From Marixanthomonas spongiae (GTDB lineage Bacteria; Bacteroidota; Bacteroidia; Flavobacteriales; Flavobacteriaceae): 64,000 bases of DNA. The stretch lies in assembly GCF_003095375.1 (NCBI RefSeq), contig NZ_QEHR01000001.1:248001-312000 (forward strand), given 5' to 3'. Both the position numbers and the translations under genes were made by a program. Under the pieces are notes generated by a model. It searched no databases and was not told where the DNA came from. It saw nothing but the letters and a program-made list of their open reading frames with translations. Positions 1-8,485 of the stretch are shown here, piece by piece. Every line of letters begins with the position of its first letter. The first letter of the stretch is position 1.

Positions 1-2
1 TA

Positions 3-362
3 AACGGACTTCAAGAACTGGATTTAAACGCACCGGTAACACATATTTCATATTACGAAGCATTTGCTTTTGCACAATGGAAAGGTTGCCGCTTGCCCAC
101 CGAATTTGAATGGGAAGCCGCTCAAGACCAGTTTAAATGGGGCAGCCGCTGGGAGTGGACCGAAAGTGCGTACCTCCCCTACCCTGGTTACAAAAAAGCA
201 CCGGGAGCCATTGGCGAATATAACGGGAAGTTCATGGTCAACCAAAAGGTTTTGCGCGGCGGTTCGGTAGCGACTTCGCCCAAGCACACCCGACCTACCT
301 ACCGCAATTTTTTTCAAACAAACCTCCGATGGCAATTTACCGGGTTAAGGTTAGCCAGATAA
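3..362 (+). CDS. egtB: Ergothioneine biosynthesis protein EgtB, C-terminal part
   Basis: The window opens inside this gene; about 119 C-terminal codons are present. EgtB is the iron-dependent sulfoxide synthase that joins cysteine (or gamma-glutamylcysteine) to trimethylhistidine. What is visible is the end of the formylglycine-generating-enzyme-like fold: [11 protein letters not shown], then [31 protein letters not shown] and a closing RPTYRNFF...[11 protein letters not shown], all typical of EgtB. The N-terminal iron-binding histidines lie outside the window. egtD starts 16 bases after the stop, so the two form an operon for the same pathway. Confidence 0.9.
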   Translation, partial: NGLQELDLNAPVTHISYYEAFAFAQWKGCRLPTEFEWEAAQDQFKWGSRWEWTESAYLPYPGYKKAPGAIGEYNGKFMVNQKVLRGGSVATSPKHTRPTYRNFFQTNLRWQFTGLRLAR

Positions 363-378
363 TTCCGACTTTTTATAT

Positions 379-1356
379 ATGACAACAAAAACTCACGTCA
401 AACTGGATACTTCTTTTAAAAAAGAGGTGTATGAAGGGCTCACTGCATTTCCGAAGTACCTTTCGTCAAAATACTTTTACGATAAAGCCGGGGATAAACT
501 GTTTCAAGATATTATGGCGATGCCGGAATATTACTTGACCGATTGCGAATATGAAATTTTGAAAACGCACACCCAGCCTATTGCCGAATATTTCCGCGGA
601 AATGAAAACGGGTTCGATTTTATTGAACTGGGGGCCGGTGACGGAAAAAAAACCAAGATATTGTTGAAATACCTTTCAGAAAACAAATTCAACTTTATTT
701 ATAAACCCATTGATATAAGTCAAAATGCCATTGACAGTCTTTATAAAAAATTAAAAAAGGAACTTCCCAACGTTGAAGTTGACGCTGAAAAAGGGGAATA
801 TTTTGAAGTCCTGAAACGCTTAAAAGAGTACAACAGCCGTAAAAAAGTCATTATGGTTTTGGGATCTAACATTGGTAATCTATTGCACCCACGGGCCATT
901 GATTTCCTCTCAAAACTGAAAGATACGATGCAAAAAGGCGATATGCTGTTTATGGGTTTTGACCAAAAAAAAGACCCGCAGACCATATTGAATGCCTACA
1001 ATGACAATGCGGGGATCACGGCCGCTTTTAACAAAAACATTTTAACACGTATCAACAGGGAACTCGATGCCGATTTTGAAGTGGGAAAGTTCAAACACTG
1101 GGAAACTTACAACCCTGAAACCGGAACGGCCAAAAGTTTTTTGGTTGCCACCAAAAAAATGGAAGTGACCATAAAACAATTCGGGCTGACCATTGACTTT
1201 AAACCTTGGGAAACCATCCACACCGAAATTTCACAAAAATACACCGACAATGTAGTGAACTGGCTGGCAAATGAAGCGGGGCTCAAAATTGAAACTTCGT
1301 TCACCGACAGCAAAGGGTATTATAAAAATTATGTGTTTAAGCGAAAAAATGTGTAA
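379..1356 (+). CDS. egtD: L-histidine N-alpha-methyltransferase EgtD
   Basis: A 325-residue SAM-dependent methyltransferase that trimethylates histidine to hercynine, the first step of ergothioneine synthesis. Length fits the family. Seen in the sequence: YLTDCEYEIL near residue 50, the SAM-binding loop FIELGAGDGKKT near residue 76, GSNIGNLLHP near 160, and MGFDQKKDP near 190. It directly follows egtB, and the DUF3124 lipoprotein gene begins 19 bases downstream, so all three may be co-transcribed. The start ATG sits in an AT-rich stretch without a Shine-Dalgarno sequence, normal for this phylum. Ovothiol or selenoneine variants of the pathway cannot be excluded from these two genes alone. Confidence 0.93.
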   Translation: MTTKTHVKLDTSFKKEVYEGLTAFPKYLSSKYFYDKAGDKLFQDIMAMPEYYLTDCEYEILKTHTQPIAEYFRGNENGFDFIELGAGDGKKTKILLKYLSENKFNFIYKPIDISQNAIDSLYKKLKKELPNVEVDAEKGEYFEVLKRLKEYNSRKKVIMVLGSNIGNLLHPRAIDFLSKLKDTMQKGDMLFMGFDQKKDPQTILNAYNDNAGITAAFNKNILTRINRELDADFEVGKFKHWETYNPETGTAKSFLVATKKMEVTIKQFGLTIDFKPWETIHTEISQKYTDNVVNWLANEAGLKIETSFTDSKGYYKNYVFKRKNV

Positions 1357-1375
1357 TTTTCAGCAAAATAAAGCA

Positions 1376-1894
1376 ATGAAATACCTCAGCCTTTTAGCAC
1401 TTATAGTTGTTTTAACTTCTTGTGAAGATCCTTTAAAAAAAGAAAAAATAGGAAAAGACCTTACCCACGATTGGGAAAGCAGGGAAATTGACCTAACCAC
1501 GCCTGACAGCCTATTGACCAAAGGCAGTACCTACTTGCCCATCTACTCGGAAATTTACCAACAAAACAGGAGCTTTACCTTCAACCTCACAGCAACGGTG
1601 AGCATACGCAACATCAGTTTACAGGATACTATTTATATTTACAAAGCCGATTATTACAACACCTATGGTAAATTAATTAGGCAGTACTTGGACCACCCAG
1701 TGTATTTGCAGCCTATGGAAACCATCGAGATCGTTGTTGAAGAAGAAGATGAAGACGGCGGTACCGGCGCCAATTTTATATTTGATTGGGCCACGCAAAA
1801 AAACACAGCCGAACCTTTTTTTGAAGCCGTAATGATTTCAACCGCAGGGCAGCAAGGCCTTTCCTTTACCACACGCGGTATTCGTAAGGAATGA
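1376..1894 (+). CDS. DUF3124 domain lipoprotein
   Basis: A 172-residue predicted lipoprotein of the DUF3124 family, function unknown. The start was set at the ATG followed by MKYLSLLALIVVLTSC, a lipoprotein signal ending in a lipobox Cys at residue 15; the reading frame is open further upstream but that would bury the signal inside a longer N-terminus and overlap egtD. The family core is visible: YLPIYSEIY, LTATVSIRN, ADYYNTYGKLIRQYL and GGTGANFIFDW. It begins 19 bases after egtD. A link to ergothioneine is only suggested by position. Confidence 0.75.
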   Translation: MKYLSLLALIVVLTSCEDPLKKEKIGKDLTHDWESREIDLTTPDSLLTKGSTYLPIYSEIYQQNRSFTFNLTATVSIRNISLQDTIYIYKADYYNTYGKLIRQYLDHPVYLQPMETIEIVVEEEDEDGGTGANFIFDWATQKNTAEPFFEAVMISTAGQQGLSFTTRGIRKE

Positions 1895-1982
1895 AGTTGA
1901 AAAAGGCGGTTGCGTGATTTTAGGTAACCGCAGCTTATCTTAAAAATGGTATTTAAACCACCGTGAAAATAAAAATTACATT

Positions 1983-2264
1983 ATGAAAGCAATCTGGAAC
2001 CATACCATACTGGCCGAAAGCGATGACACCATCGTTATTGAAAACAATCATTATTTTCCGCCAAGCAGCATAAATAAGGAGTATTTCAAAAAAAGTGAAT
2101 CGCACACCCATTGCCCTTGGAAAGGACAAGCCTCCTATTATAACATTGAAGTGAACGGCGAACAAAACCCCGATGCAGCTTGGTTTTACCCCGATGCTTC
2201 CCATGCCGCCAAGTCTATTGAGGGCTACGTTGCTTTTTGGAAAGGAGTTGAAATCACCGAATAA
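1983..2264 (+). CDS. DUF427 domain protein
   Basis: A 93-residue protein of the DUF427 family, a small single-domain beta-rich fold of unknown function common in bacteria. Key features: MKAIWNHTILAESDDTI at the N-terminus, YFPPSSI near residue 25, the conserved HCPWKGQASYYNI near 41, and WFYPDASHAAKSI...VAFWKGVEI at the C-terminus. No signal peptide or membrane segment. It converges with the aminotransferase gene on the other strand with no gap between the two stop codons. It is a stand-alone single domain; some relatives carry two copies. Confidence 0.85.
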   Translation: MKAIWNHTILAESDDTIVIENNHYFPPSSINKEYFKKSESHTHCPWKGQASYYNIEVNGEQNPDAAWFYPDASHAAKSIEGYVAFWKGVEITE

Positions 2265-3341
2265 TCAAGCGTGTAAAGCTTTTAAAAAGATTTCCAAGTC
2301 TTCTTCGGTGTTGTAAAAATGAAACCCCACGCGAATGCCGCCACCACGTTGGGAACAGGTAATGTTATTGCTTTTTAATTTCTGAAACAATGCGTCATTG
2401 CCTTTTAAATTAAAAATAGATGAATGGATTTCCCTATTGGCAACTGTTTCACTTAAAAGCCCAGCCTTTGTAAAAGCCGTCTTTGCTTTTTGGGAAAGTT
2501 TCACTATTTCATCTTGAATGGCCTCGACGCCCAGTGTTTCCATAAACTGAAGCGACTGCTGCAAACTTCCGAAGTTAAAAGCATCCAAATGCCCGGGCTC
2601 AAAATGCTTGGCAAAGGTGGTTTCTTCGGGACGGCTATCAAAACCGGCAGCCGAATTAAACCCAATGGCACTAGGGAAAACATCTTCTTTTATCGTTTCC
2701 TTAAACAGAAAAAAACCATTGCCATATCCCGAAAGCAACCATTTGTAGGCACTTGCACCCAGTACATCCAATGGGCTATCCCGAAAGTTAAATTGTTCGG
2801 TTCCTAAGTATTGCGTTCCATCGGCAATTAACAGCAAATCGGGATGGTAGGCTTTTAATTCTTCTAAAAAACCAAGGTCTAATTTTATACCATTGAGCCA
2901 TTGCACCACACTGAATATAAATACAGTTGGATGATGCCTGGCCACCGCAGCTTCGATATTATGCTCTACATTTCCAGTGGTTTCTGCAACACAAACATCG
3001 AAATCGCGCATGTGCACCGGCCAATTTACAGAGGGATAATCACCGTTTAACAACAGGATTTTCTGTTGCTGCGGCAACCCTTCCAGCAACATGTTCAATC
3101 CCAGCGAAAAATTGGGCACCAAGGCAATATCTGTTTCCGAAGCATGGAAGAACCGGCCAAGTGTTTTCCGTACATCGTTTAAGGTTTCGATGGTCTGGGC
3201 ATAATCGTTCCCGTGCTTAAAGAATTGGTCTTCTTGGGCTTTCCGCCATGCATAAACAGGTGCTGGAAGCAGCCCCGACGCAGGGGTATTTAAATAGGTG
3301 CATTCTTGCAGGGCAGGGAAGTGTTTTTTAAAATCTGGCAT
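2265..3341 (-). CDS. Class V aminotransferase (cysteine-desulfurase-like fold)
   Basis: A 358-residue PLP-dependent enzyme of the aminotransferase class V group, which includes cysteine desulfurases, kynureninase and isopenicillin-N epimerases. The N-terminal YLNTPASGLLP, the LLLNGDYPS motif near residue 97, the IADGTQYLGT segment near 172 and the PLP lysine in LGASAYKWLLSGYGNG (K200) are all present. No mobile loop with a clear catalytic Cys like that of SufS was recognised, so desulfurase activity is doubtful; a role in amino-acid or amine metabolism is more likely. Single gene, minus strand, between two plus-strand genes. Confidence 0.8.
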   Translation of the reverse strand: MPDFKKHFPALQECTYLNTPASGLLPAPVYAWRKAQEDQFFKHGNDYAQTIETLNDVRKTLGRFFHASETDIALVPNFSLGLNMLLEGLPQQQKILLLNGDYPSVNWPVHMRDFDVCVAETTGNVEHNIEAAVARHHPTVFIFSVVQWLNGIKLDLGFLEELKAYHPDLLLIADGTQYLGTEQFNFRDSPLDVLGASAYKWLLSGYGNGFFLFKETIKEDVFPSAIGFNSAAGFDSRPEETTFAKHFEPGHLDAFNFGSLQQSLQFMETLGVEAIQDEIVKLSQKAKTAFTKAGLLSETVANREIHSSIFNLKGNDALFQKLKSNNITCSQRGGGIRVGFHFYNTEEDLEIFLKALHA

Positions 3342-3401
3342 CGAGTTGGATTAAACAATTAAAATTAGGTATTTTTACTTTAGACATAAAAGTAACCATC
3401 T

Positions 3402-3851
3402 ATGTTTTCAAAATCGAAAAAAACCGAAAAAATCGACCGCGAACAACGCGAACAGTACGAGTATGCCCGTAGGCGCATTAAACAGAAAAAGAATGTCATG
3501 CGGCATTTCATTTTTTTCTTGGCCGGGGCCATCTTAGTCTTGGCAATTGAATATGGAGTTCTTCGGGATAATCCTATTCTTTTTCCTGACTGGTCTGTTT
3601 GGATTGTCATAATCTGGGCATTTATCCTGTTAATTCACCTATTCAATGTTTTTGTCATGAGCAAGTTTATGGGAAAAGAATGGGAAGACCGCCAATTGGA
3701 AAAACTAAAAGCCAAACAAGCCGAACGCATAAAACAGCTTCAAAAACAGGTGGATGCTGATTTGCCACTGCCCAAGAAAAAAGAAGTACAAAACCCACCG
3801 CCACTTTCTGAAAAAAAAGACAACAACCCCTTACCTCCAGACGTACAATGA
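3402..3851 (+). CDS. 2TM domain membrane protein
   Basis: A 149-residue inner-membrane protein of the 2TM type. A basic N-terminal segment with EYARRRIKQKKNVMRHF precedes two hydrophobic helices at about residues 36-53 and 65-85, followed by a charged coiled region rich in Lys/Glu and a Pro-rich tail (LPLPKKKEVQNPPPLSEKKDNNPLPPDVQ, shown here only to indicate composition by parts: LPLPKKK, PPPLSEKK, PLPPDVQ). 2TM domains often sit in LytTR-type regulators, but this copy stands alone. Its stop overlaps the folA start by 4 bases (ATGA), so the two are translationally coupled. Function unknown. Confidence 0.75.
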   Translation: MFSKSKKTEKIDREQREQYEYARRRIKQKKNVMRHFIFFLAGAILVLAIEYGVLRDNPILFPDWSVWIVIIWAFILLIHLFNVFVMSKFMGKEWEDRQLEKLKAKQAERIKQLQKQVDADLPLPKKKEVQNPPPLSEKKDNNPLPPDVQ

Positions 3852-4330
3852 TCACTTTAATAGCTGCAGCAGGCGAGAACAACGAACTGGGTAAAGACAA
3901 CGGCTTGGTCTGGCATTTGCCGGACGATTTTAAACGGTTTAAAAAACTCACCACGGGCCACCACATTATCATGGGGCGCAAAACCTTTGAATCGTTCCCC
4001 AAACCATTGCCCAACCGCACCCACTTGGTTATTACCCGAAATTTGCTCTACCATAAAGAGGGGGCTTTGGTCGTTCACAGCTTGGACGAAGCCTTACTAA
4101 AAGCACAAAACGATCCACAAGCGTTTGTTATAGGGGGAGGCGAAATTTATAAGATGGCCATGGACGTTGCCGATAAAATAGAACTTACAAGGGTTCACGG
4201 CACTTTTGAAGCCGATACGTATTTTCCTGAAATACCCGAAGCGCAATGGCAACTGGTCGCTGAGATTAAACACGAAAAAGACGAAAAACACAACTATGCT
4301 TTTTCCTACCTAACCTACGAACGCAAGTAG
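3848..4330 (+). CDS. folA: Dihydrofolate reductase
   Basis: A 160-residue dihydrofolate reductase, which makes tetrahydrofolate with NADPH in the cytoplasm. Motifs in order: ITLIAAAGENNELGKDNGLVWHLPDD (read here as IAAAGENNELG then LVWHLPDDF, with the acidic Asp of the active site), HHIIMGRKTFESFP near residue 37 for NADPH binding, LPNRTHLVITR near 54, and FVIGGGEIYKMAM near 97. Length matches the bacterial enzyme. The ATGA overlap with the upstream 2TM gene and the 2-base gap to the next gene indicate one operon. Confidence 0.96.
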   Translation: MITLIAAAGENNELGKDNGLVWHLPDDFKRFKKLTTGHHIIMGRKTFESFPKPLPNRTHLVITRNLLYHKEGALVVHSLDEALLKAQNDPQAFVIGGGEIYKMAMDVADKIELTRVHGTFEADTYFPEIPEAQWQLVAEIKHEKDEKHNYAFSYLTYERK

Positions 4331-4332
4331 AT

Positions 4333-5175
4333 TTGGATATCCTTACTAAAATAGCTTCAGAAAATGACTTGAGTTTGCTTGAAAGCAAACCACTTTCAGG
4401 AGGGGACATCAACGAAGTGTTTTTGCTGAAATGTGCTTCAAAATACGTTGTGGCCAAAACAAATGATGCCAATGAATTTCCCGGAATGTTTGAGGCCGAA
4501 GCAAAAGGGTTGGATTTGCTGCGCGCTTCAAAAAGCTTTAAAATCCCTTCGGTGATTGGTCTTGGCATTATTGAAAACACCTCTTATTTACTGTTGAAGC
4601 ATATTAAAGAAAGTATGCCCATTACCGGTTTTTGGGAGCAATTTGCCAGCAACCTATCCAAACTGCACAAAACCACTCAAGCTAAATTTGGGCTGGACCA
4701 TAACAATTATATCGGCAGTCTTCCACAGTATAACGGAAAAGAACATTCGGCAGCCGACTTTTACATCAACCAACGTTTGGAACCTCAGTTTAAAATGGCA
4801 AAAGACCGCGGTTTCGGTTTTCATAACCTAAACAGCTTCTATAAAAACATTCTTTCAGAAATCCCGAATGAGCCGTCGTCGCTCATACACGGTGATCTGT
4901 GGGGAGGCAATTATATGGTTTCTGAAAATAGTGCTCCCACTTTAATCGATCCCGCCGTTTCCTTTGCCCCACGCGAAATGGATTTGGCGATGATGCAATT
5001 ATTTGGCGGATTCTCAGAAACAGTTTTCCCTCACTATCATGAACGCTTCCCCTTAAAAGAAGGTTGGAAACAACGGACACCATTGTGGCAACTGTATTAT
5101 CTATTGGTTCATCTTAATCTTTTTGGATCGGGCTATCTATCCCGAGTGCAAAGCATTGTAAAAAAATATCAATAA
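4333..5175 (+). CDS. Fructosamine kinase family protein
   Basis: A 280-residue protein of the fructosamine-3-kinase/ribulosamine-kinase family, which phosphorylates sugars attached to amines so that glycated proteins lose the adduct. Seen: SGGDINEVFLLK near residue 23, the catalytic HGDLWGGNYM near 186, and the metal-binding LIDPAVSFAPREMDLAMMQLFGG near 203 (in two parts: LIDPAVSF, REMDLAMM). The start is a TTG two bases after the folA stop; no ATG lies close enough to keep the N-terminal helix, so TTG is preferred. Third gene of the 2TM-folA operon. Confidence 0.88.
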   Translation: MDILTKIASENDLSLLESKPLSGGDINEVFLLKCASKYVVAKTNDANEFPGMFEAEAKGLDLLRASKSFKIPSVIGLGIIENTSYLLLKHIKESMPITGFWEQFASNLSKLHKTTQAKFGLDHNNYIGSLPQYNGKEHSAADFYINQRLEPQFKMAKDRGFGFHNLNSFYKNILSEIPNEPSSLIHGDLWGGNYMVSENSAPTLIDPAVSFAPREMDLAMMQLFGGFSETVFPHYHERFPLKEGWKQRTPLWQLYYLLVHLNLFGSGYLSRVQSIVKKYQ

Positions 5176-5194
5176 GATTGCTTTCAATTAAAGA

Positions 5195-5258
5195 TCTCCA
5201 CCTACCCCAAAGGGAAGAGTAAATACGCACTACGCTTCTTTGGAGAGGTTGGGGGAAG
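5195..5258. repeat. Imperfect inverted repeat (REP-like)
   Basis: Two arms, TCTCCACCTACCCCAAAGGG and CTTTGGAGAGGTTGGGGGAAG (19-21 bases, slightly mismatched), face each other across about 20 bases. The position is between the fructosamine-kinase-like gene and the PPOX gene. Arms rich in CCCC/GGGG and AAAGGG occur as short dispersed palindromes in many flavobacterial genomes; other hairpins of this general kind are at 6825, 37473, 43399 and 62320. No T-run follows, so it is not a standard terminator. Confidence 0.45.
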
Positions 5259-5340
5259 ATATTAACATACAATTGCATTACTTTAATAAAAAATTGACGT
5301 TCCAACACGCTCAAAACCCGTACCTTGAAAAGAAAAAGAT

Positions 5341-5844
5341 ATGAGCACTGAACACATAACCAAAGACGAAGCAAAAAAGAAATTGAAGGCTATGGTAACC
5401 GACATTAGAGTGGCTATGTTTGCCACTCAACTGGGTGAGCAGCCTTTAAGTGTTGTACCCATGCACACTAAGGAAGTGGACAAAGAAGGCAACATTTGGT
5501 TTTTAAGCCGAAATGACAGCGACCATAACAACGATCTGCTCAAAAAACCTGAAATCCAGTTGTTGTACAGCGATCCCAACGCCATGAAATTTTTGAGCGT
5601 ATATGGCCTTGCCGAAATAATAACCGATCAAGCCGTTTTGGACGAACTGTACAATAAAAAAGACAACGCATGGTTTGACGGGGCTGAGGACCCTAACTTA
5701 ACCGCCATAAAATTTTATCCTAAAGAAGCGGCGTACTGGGACAATAACAACAACAAACTGGTTACCTTTCTCAAATTACAAGCAGCGGCAGTAACGGGCG
5801 ACGACAAAGATATTGGCACTTCTGGCAAGATGGATTTACGATAA
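5341..5844 (+). CDS. Pyridoxamine 5'-phosphate oxidase-fold general stress protein
   Basis: A 167-residue flavin-binding split-barrel protein of the PPOX class (general stress protein 26 type). The pattern is clear: IRVAMFATQLGEQPLSVVPMHTKEVDKEGNIWFLS (cited in parts: VAMFATQL, LSVVPM, NIWFLSRNDSDH), then LLYSDPNAMKFLSVYGLAEI and a C-terminal WFDGAEDPNLTAIKFYP. Such proteins bind FMN or a deazaflavin and are often stress-induced; the substrate is unknown. Single gene with its own terminator directly downstream. Confidence 0.85.
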   Translation: MSTEHITKDEAKKKLKAMVTDIRVAMFATQLGEQPLSVVPMHTKEVDKEGNIWFLSRNDSDHNNDLLKKPEIQLLYSDPNAMKFLSVYGLAEIITDQAVLDELYNKKDNAWFDGAEDPNLTAIKFYPKEAAYWDNNNNKLVTFLKLQAAAVTGDDKDIGTSGKMDLR

Positions 5845-5852
5845 CCTATAAC

Positions 5853-5890
5853 AATCCCCTTTTCAATTTATGCTAAGGGGATTTTTATTT
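5853..5890 (+). terminator. Rho-independent terminator after the PPOX gene
   Basis: A 9-bp perfect stem, AATCCCCTT (5853-5861) with AAGGGGATT (5875-5883), is followed by TTTATTTTTA. It lies 9 bases after the PPOX stop and just before the fabD promoter. Confidence 0.85.
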
Positions 5891-5919
5891 TTACTTTTAC
5901 AGTATAAAAACAACCAACT

Positions 5920-6801
5920 ATGAAAGCATATGTATTTCCCGGACAGGGAGCGCAATTCCCGGGAATGGGAAAAGATTTATATGAAACTTCAGATAAAGCA
6001 AAGCAATTGTTCGCACGCGCTGACGAATTATTGGGCTTCAACATTTCAGAAATCATGTTTCAAGGTTCTGCTGAAGAACTGAAACAAACCAACGTAACCC
6101 AGCCTGCCATTTTCTTGCACTCGACCATTTTGGCAACCGTTATGGGCGACAACTTTAAGCCCGATATGGTTGCGGGACATTCCTTGGGCGAATTCTCGGC
6201 CTTGGTAGCCAACAAAGCTTTGGCTTTTGAAGATGCTTTGATTTTAGTTTCCCGACGGGCGCAGGCCATGCAAAATGCCTGTGAAGTAAAACCATCGACC
6301 ATGGCTGCCGTTTTGGGCCTTGAAGACCATGTGGTAGAAGCCATCTGCGCCGATGTTGACGGTACGGTGGTCGCGGCAAATTACAACTGCCCTGGACAAC
6401 TGGTTATTTCTGGCGAAACCGCTGCAGTTGAAGCCGCTTGCGAAGCCTTGAAAGAAGCGGGGGCACGCCGTGCCTTAATGTTGCCCGTAGGTGGGGCATT
6501 CCACAGCCCGCTTATGGAACCCGCTCGAGAAGAACTGGCCGCCGCCATTGAACATACCTTTTTTTCAAGGCCCATTTGCCCAGTGTATCAAAACGTGAGC
6601 ACATTTGCCGTTACCGACCCCGAAGAAATAAAGAAAAACCTCATCTTTCAATTGACCGCTCCGGTAAAATGGACCCAAAGTGTGCAAAACATGATAAAAG
6701 ATGGCGCGGACACCTTTATTGAGGTAGGCCCCGGCAACGTATTGCAAGGCTTGGTCAAAAAAATCGATCGCTCGCAGGCTACTGAGAAAGCCGAAATTTA
6801 A
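5920..6801 (+). CDS. fabD: Malonyl-CoA:ACP transacylase
   Basis: A 293-residue cytoplasmic enzyme that loads malonyl groups on acyl carrier protein for fatty-acid synthesis. Catalytic features are all visible: the FPGQGAQ oxyanion motif at residue 6, the nucleophile Ser88 in GHSLGEFSALV, and His195 in GGAFHSPLM. Length is close to the usual 300-310. A near-consensus -7 box TACTTTTA (5892-5899) lies 20 bases before the ATG, just behind the PPOX terminator, so fabD is probably transcribed alone. It is not in a fab cluster here. Confidence 0.96.
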   Translation: MKAYVFPGQGAQFPGMGKDLYETSDKAKQLFARADELLGFNISEIMFQGSAEELKQTNVTQPAIFLHSTILATVMGDNFKPDMVAGHSLGEFSALVANKALAFEDALILVSRRAQAMQNACEVKPSTMAAVLGLEDHVVEAICADVDGTVVAANYNCPGQLVISGETAAVEAACEALKEAGARRALMLPVGGAFHSPLMEPAREELAAAIEHTFFSRPICPVYQNVSTFAVTDPEEIKKNLIFQLTAPVKWTQSVQNMIKDGADTFIEVGPGNVLQGLVKKIDRSQATEKAEI

Positions 6802-6821
6802 TAAACTACTTTCTGCTTGTT

Positions 6822-6858
6822 CGAGCCTGCCTTTGTCGGCAGACAGGCGCGGTCGAGA
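6822..6858. repeat. GC-rich hairpin (REP-like) downstream of fabD
   Basis: GCCTGCC (6825-6831) can pair with GGCAG/CAGGC (6838-6848), and the surrounding bases TCGAG and TCGAGAAC are also repeat-like. There is no T-run. It resembles the short CCTGCC...GGCAGG palindromes scattered through flavobacterial genomes. It fills most of the gap between fabD and the next gene. Confidence 0.45.
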
Positions 6859-6960
6859 ACTATTTGATTACCTTCATCTACCTTCGAGCGCGCTTAACCA
6901 AGCCATTTCATTCTCGGATTTGAAACGTCACAAGATTAAAAATTCACTGTTCACAAATTT

Positions 6961-8004
6961 ATGAAACACGTAGATTACATAGTAGTTGGCCTTGGAATGG
7001 CGGGAATCGCTTTTTGTGAAACCCTGCAAAAACACAATAAAAGCTTTGTGGTGTATGATACTGGGAGCAATCACTCTACTTTAGTCTCGGGCGGCGTTTT
7101 TAATCCGGTGGTTTTAAAAAGGTTTACTGCCGTCTGGAAGGGAGACGCTTTTTTACAGAAAGCCATTCCCTTTTACCATGCTGTTTCAGAAAGACTCCAG
7201 CTTCACATTTTGGAAAAAACACCCATTTATCGGGTATTAAACAATATTGAAGAGCAAAACGATTGGTTGGTAAGCAGCGACAAAAAAGCCCTCTCCCCTT
7301 TTCTTTCTTCGGAAATCATAAAAAATGAAAACCCATCCATAAAAGCGCCTTATGGCTTTGGAAAAGTACTGCAATGCGGCAGAATCATTCCTTCAAAAAT
7401 GATTGAAAGCTATCGCGAGCTGCTTCAAAAAAACGATGAACTAATCACGGAAGAATTTGAACATGAACACCTTCATTTACAAGGAAGGGGAGTGTCTTAT
7501 AAGGATGTTTCAGCTAAAAAAATCGTTTTTGCCGAAGGAGCTTCCGTCGTTAAAAACCCATTTTTCCCAACGGACAATTTTGTGGGCAATAAAGGCGAAT
7601 ACCTCATCATTAAGGCACCTAAATTAAAGTGTGATGCGATTTTAAAAGGACCGTTGTTCATCATTCCGTTTGGCAATGACACATATAAAGTGGGCGCAAC
7701 GTACAGTCGCGACGATTTCAGCAAAAACACAACCGAAGAAGCGCGAAAGGTTCTTGCTTCAAAATTGGAAAAAATGATTTCTTGCCATTATGAAATCGTA
7801 GATCAAGTAGCGGGCGTGCGTCCCACGGTAAAAGACCGCAAACCGCTGTTGGGCAATTTGGAACACGAAAACCTCTTATTTTTGAATGGTCTGGGTACTC
7901 GAGGAATTTTAATGGCACCACTCTTGGCGCAGTGGTTGTTCGATTATTCAGAAAATAACAAAAGCCTTCCTTATGAAGTAAACTTGGCCCGTTTTAAAAA
8001 TTAA
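6961..8004 (+). CDS. FAD-dependent oxidoreductase (DAO/glycine-oxidase-like)
   Basis: A 347-residue flavoprotein of the D-amino-acid-oxidase superfamily. The N-terminal dinucleotide fold IVVGLGMAGIAFCETL carries the GxGxxG motif at residues 10-15, followed by the acidic end of strand two (FVVYD). SGGVFNPVVLKRF near residue 44 and the C-terminal VAGVRPTVKDRKPLLG...LNGLGTRGILMAPLLA are typical of DAO-type oxidases and of the FAD domain of MnmC. It lacks a methyltransferase domain, so it is not a full MnmC. The substrate cannot be told. Its stop overlaps the end of the DUF983 gene by 4 bases on the opposite strand. Confidence 0.8.
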   Translation: MKHVDYIVVGLGMAGIAFCETLQKHNKSFVVYDTGSNHSTLVSGGVFNPVVLKRFTAVWKGDAFLQKAIPFYHAVSERLQLHILEKTPIYRVLNNIEEQNDWLVSSDKKALSPFLSSEIIKNENPSIKAPYGFGKVLQCGRIIPSKMIESYRELLQKNDELITEEFEHEHLHLQGRGVSYKDVSAKKIVFAEGASVVKNPFFPTDNFVGNKGEYLIIKAPKLKCDAILKGPLFIIPFGNDTYKVGATYSRDDFSKNTTEEARKVLASKLEKMISCHYEIVDQVAGVRPTVKDRKPLLGNLEHENLLFLNGLGTRGILMAPLLAQWLFDYSENNKSLPYEVNLARFKN

Positions 8005-8381
8005 TCGGCTTTATCCGGATCATATTTCAGGAAAAAATTAATCCAAATATTTCGGGACAACCGTAGGATTATCGGAAAAAAAACAATCAATGTCCCTGTA
8101 ATCGCAAAAAAAGTGTTCAAGCGCCCCAAACCGATAAAAAAGTATGCAATAATAAAAGCGGCCACCGCAAATGCTACACCCACCGCATAACTCACATACA
8201 TAGCGCCATAGAAAAAAGAGGGCTCTATTTTAAATTTTGTGCCGCAATGAGGGCAGTGTTCGTACATATCCAACGCTTTAGTGAGCACATAGGGGTTTTT
8301 GTTTTTATACATACTTCCCGTATGGCAAACAGGGCAAGTGCCGGTTAAAATGCTGTATAGTTTGGTACCTTTCATAATCAT
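8001..8381 (-). CDS. DUF983 membrane protein
   Basis: A 126-residue protein of the DUF983 family. An N-terminal zinc-ribbon-like segment has two cysteine pairs, CPVCHTGSMY at about residue 15 and HCPHCGTKF at about 43. Two transmembrane helices follow at roughly residues 62-84 and 88-110. Members occur widely in Bacteroidota and Alphaproteobacteria with unknown role. It converges with the FAD oxidoreductase gene and diverges from the ABC-F gene; it appears to be a single-gene transcript. Confidence 0.85.
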   Translation of the reverse strand: MIMKGTKLYSILTGTCPVCHTGSMYKNKNPYVLTKALDMYEHCPHCGTKFKIEPSFFYGAMYVSYAVGVAFAVAAFIIAYFFIGLGRLNTFFAITGTLIVFFPIILRLSRNIWINFFLKYDPDKAD

Positions 8382-8485
8382 TTCCCGAATTGTCGGGTAA
8401 CTTTTAATTGAAAAACAGGTTCATTTTTTTTGCGTTGCAAATTTAAGCATCTTTGCACAAGTTTATCGTCACAATAGTCACATAT

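Noticed and set aside
1376-1894. Gliding lipoprotein GldH
   Set aside because: The lipobox fits, but the conserved body matches DUF3124 instead.
6961-8004. MnmC tRNA-modifying enzyme
   Set aside because: Only the FAD-oxidase part is present; there is no methyltransferase domain, and the length fits a stand-alone DAO-type oxidase.
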